12,547 nt of DNA, taken from NCBI GenBank assembly GCA_900768635.1, contig CAAGDP010000019.1, positions 1 through 12,547 of the forward strand, read 5' to 3'. Below the pieces are notes generated by a model. That model was given only the letters and a program-made list of their open reading frames with translations, ran no database searches and was not told the DNA's origin. Within the stretch, counting starts at the first letter, position 1. Each line of letters begins with the position of its first letter. The DNA is from Enterobacterales bacterium. GTDB taxonomy: Bacteria; Pseudomonadota; Gammaproteobacteria; Enterobacterales; Succinivibrionaceae. Below are positions 7,122 to 12,547 of this stretch, piece by piece. Position numbers and translations under genes: made by a program.

Positions 7122-7535
7122 ATGAGCACAGTTAGCGATATTGCAACACAATGGGACAATTCAGAGGAAACGTTAAAAAAGATTGATGAGTTCATTAAAA
7201 ACCATCTTCGCTATGATCAGCGTTTCATCATAATAAGACTGGTGATTGACAAGGTTCAGGATCATCAGGGCATAGAGCTGGTTAATACTCTTGCCAGACT
7301 TAATGAGGAATTCAGGAGAAATATCCGGGTTACTGACTTTGTAGCTCAGATCAAGGAACTTGAATATCTGTTTCTGATCAGATGCCCTACCCAGGAAAAT
7401 GATTCAGCAATTGTCAGACGATTAAGTCGCATGGTTTGTGATAACTCTACCGGCAAATGTATCGGAAGAACTTTCTATACCTGCCACAATATTGGTGATG
7501 ATGTCACAGCTCTTATTGAAAGAATTATGCACTGA
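7122..7535 (+). CDS. small hypothetical protein, possibly a degenerate GGDEF-like domain
   Basis: 137 residues, soluble, with no signal peptide or membrane segment. I do not recognise a named family with certainty. The pattern over about 34-105 resembles half of a GGDEF domain: RFIIIRLVIDKVQDHQGIE reads like the strand and helix around the DIDxFKxxND motif, RRNIRVTDFVAQI (65-77) like RxxDxxARLGG, and then KELEYLFLI (78-86) where GGDEFAILL is expected. That would turn the signature into KELEY, so it could not make cyclic di-GMP. A C-terminal segment with three Cys (C106, C113, C121) has no obvious match. GGAAGG lies 9 bases before the ATG. The gene follows the YhcH-family gene by 55 bp and ends in a strong hairpin. 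If the GGDEF reading is wrong, it is simply an orphan small protein. Confidence 0.75.
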   Translation: MSTVSDIATQWDNSEETLKKIDEFIKNHLRYDQRFIIIRLVIDKVQDHQGIELVNTLARLNEEFRRNIRVTDFVAQIKELEYLFLIRCPTQENDSAIVRRLSRMVCDNSTGKCIGRTFYTCHNIGDDVTALIERIMH

Positions 7536-7544
7536 TTTAACATG

Positions 7545-7584
7545 AACCACTTATATCCCCCCCATCGGGATATAAGTGGTTTTA
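7545..7584. terminator. hairpin terminator between convergent genes
   Basis: AACCACTTATATCCC and GGGATATAAGTGGTT form a 15-bp perfect stem with a 7-base loop, just past the stop at 7535. A short interrupted T-run follows on the plus strand and only TT on the minus. It probably serves the plus-strand unit and, less well, tyrA. Confidence 0.7.
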
Positions 7585-7613
7585 AGTCTTTACTGAAAAC
7601 TTATCTCTTACAT

Positions 7614-8747
7614 TTAATCGGCAGTATGAACAACATGATCATTTGCCTGATCAAGAAGCTGTTTCGATTCCTTTAAAAACTGCTCAGCATAATCTCCAAA
7701 GTAATCTCTTGCCTTCAGAAATCTTTCCACAAAAGCATCTTTGTTCTGACCTTCAATCAGTTTTATGGAATTATTTATACACTCAGCATATTTTTTAATA
7801 TTGTCCAGATTTCGATTTGCAGACAAAATTATATCGGCATACAAGGTTGGATCCTGAGCAAAAAGTCGCCCTACCATCATCAGCTCCAGACGATAAATCG
7901 GTGAACTGAGTTTCACCAGTTTTGACAGATCTGCATTAGTCTGGGCAAGATAAACTCCATAAACAAATGTTGTAAAGTGGCGAAGAGCCTGAATAAGACT
8001 CATAGCCTTATCATGATCTTCCGGAGTAACCTTTTCAATTTTCGCACCCCAGATCCTCATCTGGGCAAGAACCCATTCACATTCATCCTGACGTCGACCT
8101 TCACAGCTCACAATAACCTGTTTCGCCAGACTGGCAATATCCGGTCCGAACATAGGATGAAGACCTAATACCGGACCTTTATGAGCTTCAAGCATTGCTT
8201 TTACCGGTACCATTTTAATGGAAGTAAAATCGGCCAGAATACAATCATCAGGAAGATTGGTGAGTTTTGAAATTACATCAACAGTCGCATCAATAGGAAC
8301 ACAGACAATTACCAGACTTGGATTGGCAAGAAGTGTTTCTGCCTGATCCCAGTTTCTGCGACTAAGTGCATCTACCGTATATCCGGATGCCCGAAACGCA
8401 TTGACAAAAATAGACCCCAGCTGACCATTGCCACCAATAATAACAATATTACGGGCTGCAGGATTAACACACTTAAATCCCGCGCCATGTTCACTCTGAT
8501 AAGATTCCCGCATCACCCGGCGGAGAACATCTTCTATAAGCTGAGGTGATATGCCGTGTTTTTCTGCTTCCAGACGACGGTTGCGCAACATACTGGCTTC
8601 CCGATCCGGAGCATATACCGGCACTCCGATGCGACTTTTAACTTCTCCAACTTTTGCCACCAGTTGCATTCTGCGCTTAAGCAGCACTATCAAATCCTGA
8701 TCGGTTCGATCGATATTCTGACGCAGTAATTCTAATTCTTCACTCAT
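7614..8747 (-). CDS. tyrA: T-protein: chorismate mutase / prephenate dehydrogenase
   Basis: Bifunctional cytoplasmic enzyme of tyrosine synthesis: chorismate to prephenate, then NAD-dependent oxidative decarboxylation to 4-hydroxyphenylpyruvate. The 377 residues align along the whole E. coli protein (373). The AroQ-type mutase domain covers 1-90 (LRQNIDRTDQDLIVLLKRR at 8-26, VGEVKSRIGVPVYAPDRE at 33-50, IEDVLRRVMRESY at 71-83). The dehydrogenase domain has the nucleotide loop IIGGNGQLGS (103-112), the catalytic His197 in GLHPMFGPD, and Arg294 in SSPIYRLELMMVGRLFAQDP (281-300), at the same numbers as in E. coli. AGGA lies 8 bases before the ATG, within the end of mlaA, whose stop is only 9 bp away, so the two are one operon. 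No TyrR-like box or aromatic leader peptide was seen. Confidence 0.98.
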   Translation of the reverse strand: MSEELELLRQNIDRTDQDLIVLLKRRMQLVAKVGEVKSRIGVPVYAPDREASMLRNRRLEAEKHGISPQLIEDVLRRVMRESYQSEHGAGFKCVNPAARNIVIIGGNGQLGSIFVNAFRASGYTVDALSRRNWDQAETLLANPSLVIVCVPIDATVDVISKLTNLPDDCILADFTSIKMVPVKAMLEAHKGPVLGLHPMFGPDIASLAKQVIVSCEGRRQDECEWVLAQMRIWGAKIEKVTPEDHDKAMSLIQALRHFTTFVYGVYLAQTNADLSKLVKLSSPIYRLELMMVGRLFAQDPTLYADIILSANRNLDNIKKYAECINNSIKLIEGQNKDAFVERFLKARDYFGDYAEQFLKESKQLLDQANDHVVHTAD

Positions 8748-8756
8748 AGTGGCATC

Positions 8757-9596
8757 CTATTCATCTATTTCATCCAAATAACTTTCCAGGTTCTTATCAT
8801 CAGCTGCATCCTTGGCCTTTTGCATTTCCTGAACACCTTCTTTGCCAAAAACCAGAGAATCCTGATATTGCAGATAAAAATCCCGGGCTGAAATGTACGG
8901 ATCCAGGGCTGTATCAAGGATCTCCTCCTGTTTAACCAGTGCAGCTCTGGAATCTAAACCATCTACTGCAGCAATTGCTATACCCCAAGCCCATCCCACC
9001 TGGTAATACGGAAAATACAGATTATCCACTACGGTTCCGGTTATCTGACGAGGTGATGTCATACCCAGAAACGGCACCTGAATATAAGAGCCACTATTTA
9101 CACCCCATTTACCAAGAACAGTGGAAAAGGTCATTTCTTTATTTTCCAAGCCCAGATCTTTGGCCACGTCCATCAGACCTACTATACCTACAGTGGAATT
9201 GATCACCAGACGCCCTGCACTTATACCGGAATCTGCAAACTCTGCTATCAGAAGATTATTTACAATATTATTAAATTCCCGGTAGTTGGTAAGCATATTA
9301 TGAACACCTTTACGTATCGGTTCCGGCACATAATCCAGATATCCATGCGCAACGGGTCTTAATGCATATCTGTCCAGATAATCATAATTAAATGTCCATA
9401 CACCACGGTTAACCTTTTCAAAAGGATCTGAAGATCCTCCGGGAAGTACATAGTAACCATCGGGAGAGTTAAAGACCTGTTTGCGGTTGGAAGCAAAATT
9501 CGGAAGAACCTGGGGTCCACCGGCTAAAGACTCTCCGCAAATACAAAACAGAAGAGAAACAGGCAAAATCGCCTTAAACAATGTCCTAATATTCAT
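8757..9596 (-). CDS. mlaA: MlaA (VacJ) outer-membrane lipid-asymmetry protein
   Basis: MlaA is the outer-membrane component of the Mla pathway; it draws mislocalised phospholipid from the outer leaflet and passes it to periplasmic MlaC. The 279 residues carry the family hallmarks: SDPFEKVNRGVWTFNYDYLD (56-75), LRPVAHGYLDYVPEPIRKG (79-97), RLVINSTVGIVGLMDVA (129-145), STVLGKWGVNSGSYIQVPFLG (158-178) and LDPYISARDFYLQ (231-243). The N-terminus is a Sec signal (NIRTLFKAILPVSLLFCIC) with a likely SPase I site after SLA (23-25). Cys18 follows LLF and Cys20 follows FCI, so neither is a normal lipobox, which is unusual for a family that is lipidated in E. coli. Upstream ribosome-binding site is weak (GGA). 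tyrA follows after 9 bp. The rest of the mla genes are not here, which is normal. Confidence 0.95.
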   Translation of the reverse strand: MNIRTLFKAILPVSLLFCICGESLAGGPQVLPNFASNRKQVFNSPDGYYVLPGGSSDPFEKVNRGVWTFNYDYLDRYALRPVAHGYLDYVPEPIRKGVHNMLTNYREFNNIVNNLLIAEFADSGISAGRLVINSTVGIVGLMDVAKDLGLENKEMTFSTVLGKWGVNSGSYIQVPFLGMTSPRQITGTVVDNLYFPYYQVGWAWGIAIAAVDGLDSRAALVKQEEILDTALDPYISARDFYLQYQDSLVFGKEGVQEMQKAKDAADDKNLESYLDEIDE

Positions 9597-9644
9597 ATAT
9601 TCCGTCTTATTCTGTAGCCAACAATTTAGCGATTAACACTTTTT

Positions 9645-9667
9645 CAGGTAAGAAACAGAATTACCTG
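9645..9667 (-). repeat. inverted repeat in the mlaA leader
   Basis: CAGGTAA (9645-9651) and TTACCTG (9661-9667) are perfect inverted arms, 9 bases apart. The half-site recurs as TACCTGC at 9662-9668 and 9681-9687. With the promoter proposed at 9703-9731, the pair would fold in the mlaA 5' leader as RNA, or act as a DNA operator. Confidence 0.4.
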
Positions 9668-9702
9668 CAAGCTCAAAGGCTACCTGCTATAAAGTGGATT
9701 TT

Positions 9703-9731
9703 ATCATATTTTTTCGAGTCAATATTGTCCC
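9703..9731 (-). promoter_or_regulatory. candidate sigma-70 promoter of mlaA-tyrA
   Basis: On the minus strand: GGGACA (9726-9731), a 17-bp spacer, then TATGAT (9703-9708). Four and five of six consensus bases match. The leader to the mlaA ATG would be about 100 bases. Confidence 0.45.
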
Positions 9732-9759
9732 AAAAAACAGATCCCTTCTCAATATTGAC
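9718..9759. repeat. paired CAATATTG palindromes, operator-like
   Basis: GTCAATATTG (9718-9727) and CAATATTGAC (9750-9759) are perfect 10-bp inverted arms, and each contains the palindrome CAATATTG. The centres are 30 bp apart. The left copy overlaps the proposed mlaA -35. Confidence 0.45.
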
Positions 9760-9912
9760 AAGGATTTCAAAGTTATTGCCGGCCATCCCGTCGAAGAATG
9801 ATAAATTCCGGCAGTCAACACACCTAAAAAACGGTAGCACAAAGTCTCAGCCATTTAGTCAAAGTGAAGATTTTCTTTTACAACATTGTGCAAAATTCTA
9901 AAAAAAAATTTC

Positions 9913-9921
9913 TGTTATAAT
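9913..9921 (+). promoter_or_regulatory. extended -10 promoter of the large repeat-protein gene
   Basis: TGTTATAAT is a perfect TGn extended -10. The -35 position is poor (AAATTC at 17 bp spacing), as extended -10 promoters tolerate. The transcript leader would be about 105 bases, with weak inverted repeats (TGGTTTC at 9933, GAAACCA at 9985). Confidence 0.55.
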
Positions 9922-10032
9922 CCGGTTTAAGGTGGTTTCCCTGTTGAGAATTTGGATTTTTTAATTCACAAATTTGTATCAAATGAAACCAATCATCTCT
10001 TATATTAAACTTTTCAACGCAGAGTATCTACT

Positions 10033-12547
10033 ATGTCTTTATCAGTTCAGAATGACAGTGTTAAACTGACAGCTGCTGGAGTTACGGAAGCTGCCGAATC
10101 ACAGGATGAGCAATCTGCCAAGCAGACTAATTCATACAAAGGTGTAGATCTCAGCAACGTATCACGACTAATGACATCTCTGGCTCAAAGTCAGGGACGT
10201 GTACCTCAGCAGCTTTCAGAAAAGCAGCAAAAACTCACCAGATATCTGGATGCAATTAGTCAAAAAAATTATCGGGAACCATCAAAAACAGAAACAGGAT
10301 CTGAAGGACAGAAACTGGGCCGGTTCATCTCCCGCTTTGTTGGAAATTTCAAAACTCTTAACGAAGAAATTGCTACAGCACTTAAACAGGATAATATTTC
10401 CACACAATCAGGAGACAAACTGGCCGCTGAAATCTCCCGCAATATTGCTAATATGCCGAAGATACTTCAGGAAGGAAGTAATGCAGGCAAGGCTCTTCTG
10501 GAATTTGTCGCTCAGGCTGCAGTAGCAAAAATCGACCCTGAAAAACTAAATCAGTTCTGGCAGCAGCAGGTAGCAAATTCCAACTTGTCTATGATTGCTA
10601 ATGCAACTCCGCGTGAACAGCTGGAGATAAGCAGAGTTCTAACAGACGCAGTAAAATTCATATACGAAAATCAAAGTAAAGCACTGCAGGAAAACTCCGG
10701 AGCAAATCTTCTCCGCTCTCTGACCCAGACGTCACCACAGATTTCATCAGCGTCAACCAAAGAACCTGCAAAAACTGATAATGACCCTAATACCTATCTT
10801 AAAATTTTTCAGCAGTTGGCTAGTAATTCCGGCGGAAAAGTAACATCCTCTAACAGCAGTTCTGCAGAAATATCGGCAGATATGCTGGCAAAAATTAATC
10901 TTATCATCACCAAGGCAGCCCGTATTGCAATTGAATCAAAGCTTATTGACCCGCCATTGGAAAAAATCAATGCAACAATTGAAAGTGAAGATTTTTCTCT
11001 GCAGGATCTTAAATTTGTCAAAGAACTTATTGATCGCGCAACTATTACCCAACCTAAACCTCAGGTATTCAGTAAAGCTCAACTGCAGAGTTTGGCTGCC
11101 GATAATCTTGCAGGAAAAACACCAGTTTCAGAACCTGCCAAAAAGCTTACAACTGAAGAACTTAACATAGAAATCGAAAAGCAACTTGAGGTACTCAAGA
11201 ATTGCACTGATCTGACAAAGATTCAAAACGTACTTCAAAAGATCAATGATCTTAAACAGCAACAAATAGCTGGAAATAATGAACCGACTACGAAAGAAAC
11301 AGCTTCTGCCAAGGAAATCAAACCAACTAATGATCAGATCGTTAAAAACCCAATTAATCAACCTGATCAAAAATTAAATCAGACCCAAAATCAGCCTATC
11401 AAAAATGAAGAGAGTTCTTTTGCCAGAAATTTGATGGACTCTCTTAATATGACCAAAGATGCAGTTACAAACAGTTCTTCTTCAAAGGAAGCGACTAAAC
11501 AGACAGCTCCTGAAAAAGAGTTGAATGCAGATACTTACAGACAACTGTTAAACAAAGCACAGACACAACCAAAGTCTGAAGTAACAAAATCAATAGCAAC
11601 CGAACAACCGCACGTTACTGCATATCCAGCATTTCAACCTAACAGGACTTCCACCCCAATTAAAGCTTATCTCCAGAAAGATGTATTTCAACAATCCAGA
11701 GAGATAACGGCAGATCTAAAAAATCAGCCTCAAAATACCACTGATGCATCTCAATCCATTCAAAATGGTGTATCTAAAGCTCTACAATCTACTGTTCAAA
11801 AGGATATATCTCAGGCTGTTCAGAACAAACCTGAAACTATTCAGGCTCCTGTTCAAAAGGATGTAACTCAGACAGTTCAGACTAAACCAGAAACAGCTCA
11901 GACTACAGTTCAGAAGGATGTAGCTCAATCTGTTCAGACTAAACCAGAAACAGCTCAAACTCCTGTTCAAAAGGATGTAACTCAGACTGTTCAGAACAAA
12001 CCAGAAACAGCTCAAACTCCAATTCAAAAGGATAATATTACTCAGACTGTTCAGAACAAACCTGAAACTGTTCAGGCTTCTGTTCAGAAGGATAATATTA
12101 CTCAGACTGTTCAGACTAAACCTGAAACTGTTCAAGCACATGTTCAAAAGGATGTAGCTCAATCTGTTCAGAACAAACCAGAAACAGCTCAAACTCCAGT
12201 TCAGAAGGATGTTGCACAATCTATTCAGACAAAACCTGAAACTGTTCAGACTCATGTTCATAAGGATATAGCTCAATCTGTTCAGAACAAACCAGAAACA
12301 GCTCAAACTCCAGTTCAGAAGGATGTAGCTCAGACTATTCAGAACAAGTCAGAAACAGCTCAAGCACAAACTTTTGTTCAAAAGGATATAGCTCAATCTG
12401 TTCAAAACAAACCAGAAATGGCTCAGACTCCAGTTCAGAAGGATGTAGCTCAATCTGTTCAGACTAAACCTGAAACAGCTCAAACTCCTGTTCAGAAGGA
12501 TAATATTACTCAGACTGTTCAGAGCAAACCTGAAACAGCTCAGGCTC
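10033..12547 (+). CDS. large Gln-rich tandem-repeat protein, 3' end beyond the window (FliK-like?)
   Basis: The frame is open from the ATG at 10033 to the window edge: 838 codons and no stop. An in-frame TAA at 10006, with no other start between, fixes the beginning; the ribosome-binding site is weak. There is no signal peptide or membrane segment. About 1-410 are helical and hydrophilic (LARYL-like and FVAQAAVAKIDPEKLNQFW stretches), with one Trp (W176) and one Cys (C391). About 410-585 are Gln/Asn/Thr/Lys-rich and probably disordered. From 588 come 13 tandem repeats of consensus VQKDVAQSVQTKPETAQTP, still running at the edge. Absence of a Sec signal, a helical N-terminus and a long disordered Gln/Pro middle would suit FliK, the exported hook-length ruler, whose diagnostic C-terminal domain would lie outside. 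A cytoplasmic or Type I-secreted repeat protein is the alternative. Confidence is for the gene; FliK itself about 0.3. Confidence 0.9.
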   Translation, partial: MSLSVQNDSVKLTAAGVTEAAESQDEQSAKQTNSYKGVDLSNVSRLMTSLAQSQGRVPQQLSEKQQKLTRYLDAISQKNYREPSKTETGSEGQKLGRFISRFVGNFKTLNEEIATALKQDNISTQSGDKLAAEISRNIANMPKILQEGSNAGKALLEFVAQAAVAKIDPEKLNQFWQQQVANSNLSMIANATPREQLEISRVLTDAVKFIYENQSKALQENSGANLLRSLTQTSPQISSASTKEPAKTDNDPNTYLKIFQQLASNSGGKVTSSNSSSAEISADMLAKINLIITKAARIAIESKLIDPPLEKINATIESEDFSLQDLKFVKELIDRATITQPKPQVFSKAQLQSLAADNLAGKTPVSEPAKKLTTEELNIEIEKQLEVLKNCTDLTKIQNVLQKINDLKQQQIAGNNEPTTKETASAKEIKPTNDQIVKNPINQPDQKLNQTQNQPIKNEESSFARNLMDSLNMTKDAVTNSSSSKEATKQTAPEKELNADTYRQLLNKAQTQPKSEVTKSIATEQPHVTAYPAFQPNRTSTPIKAYLQKDVFQQSREITADLKNQPQNTTDASQSIQNGVSKALQSTVQKDISQAVQNKPETIQAPVQKDVTQTVQTKPETAQTTVQKDVAQSVQTKPETAQTPVQKDVTQTVQNKPETAQTPIQKDNITQTVQNKPETVQASVQKDNITQTVQTKPETVQAHVQKDVAQSVQNKPETAQTPVQKDVAQSIQTKPETVQTHVHKDIAQSVQNKPETAQTPVQKDVAQTIQNKSETAQAQTFVQKDIAQSVQNKPEMAQTPVQKDVAQSVQTKPETAQTPVQKDNITQTVQSKPETAQA
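11794..12547 (+). repeat. 13 tandem 57-63-bp coding repeats, continuing past the window
   Basis: Units begin with VQKD (IQKD and VHKD once each) at residues 588, 607, 626, 645, 664, 684, 704, 723, 742, 761, 782, 801 and 820. Ten are 19 residues, or 19 before the window cut. Two are 20 (DNITQT replacing DVAQS-type text) and one is 21 (extra QTF-type residues before unit 11). All length changes are whole codons. Long blocks are identical at DNA level between units, pointing to recent duplication. Confidence 0.93.

Larger units (their letters stand above)
9597..10032. other. divergent regulatory region between mlaA and the large repeat-protein gene
   Basis: 436 bp with no credible reading frame. 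From left to right it holds the leader hairpin at 9645-9667, a direct TACCTGC copy at 9681-9687, the mlaA promoter candidate at 9703-9731, twin CAATATTG palindromes at 9720 and 9750, an inverted TGCCGG/CCGGCA pair (9777-9782, 9808-9813), and the plus-strand extended -10 at 9913-9921 with its roughly 105-base leader. Confidence 0.6.

Noticed and set aside
10199..11170. Two plus-strand open frames of about 80-110 codons inside the large gene
   Set aside because: They are offset frames within a continuous 838-codon coding frame and have no own start signals.
11782..12306. 174-codon open frame on the minus strand inside the repeat array, giving a periodic Phe/Leu/Asn/Ser protein
   Set aside because: It is the antisense reading of the tandem repeats; a repeat unit without a stop in one frame stays open automatically, and there is no ribosome-binding site or plausible protein.
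11794..12547. Regular repeats resembling a CRISPR array
   Set aside because: The repeats are contiguous coding units without unique spacers, and no cas gene is present.

Overview
The window looks like a chromosomal segment of an A+T-rich gammaproteobacterium. The housekeeping genes are gammaproteobacterial in type: a fused chorismate mutase/prephenate dehydrogenase (tyrA), a succinylase-branch dapD very close to the enterobacterial protein, mlaA (vacJ), and a YhcH/YiaL-family gene. Base composition and this gene set would suit an anaerobic gut lineage such as Succinivibrionaceae, but that placement is inference.

Left part (1-4565, all minus strand): a Type I restriction-modification locus. 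hsdM (1145-2659) and hsdS (5-1126) form an operon. Upstream of them, and separated by a good minus-strand terminator (2813-2858), lies a 535-residue protein (2958-4565) that is the most unusual item here. It is an N6-adenine methyltransferase-like fold that has lost the SAM and catalytic motifs (AAPLF where NPPF should be), fused to one HsdS-like target-recognition domain. Its 5' flank carries three copies of a 27-bp repeat with bipartite inverted half-sites and a 6-bp spacer. No hsdR is inside the window; it could lie beyond the left edge.

Middle (4566-7600, plus strand): a 745-bp A+T-rich intergenic region, then dapD (5311-6144) with its own terminator, a 395-bp gap holding a nested inverted repeat, and a probable two-gene unit. 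That unit is a YhcH/YiaL-family cupin-like protein (6596-7066) and a small protein resembling a GGDEF domain with a destroyed signature (7122-7535). It ends in a 15-bp perfect hairpin shared with the convergent tyrA.

Right part (7614-12547): mlaA -> tyrA on the minus strand, 9 bp apart. MlaA has a signal peptide but no recognisable lipobox. Divergent from mlaA, across a regulatory-looking 436-bp region (promoters facing both ways, paired CAATATTG palindromes, a leader hairpin), a very large plus-strand gene starts at 10033 and runs off the window. Its product has no signal peptide and is hydrophilic and Gln/Lys/Thr-rich. From residue 588 it consists of 13 or more tandem 19-21-residue repeats. 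A FliK-like (hook-length ruler) identity is possible but unproven.

No tRNA, rRNA, CRISPR array, transposase or integrase was recognised.
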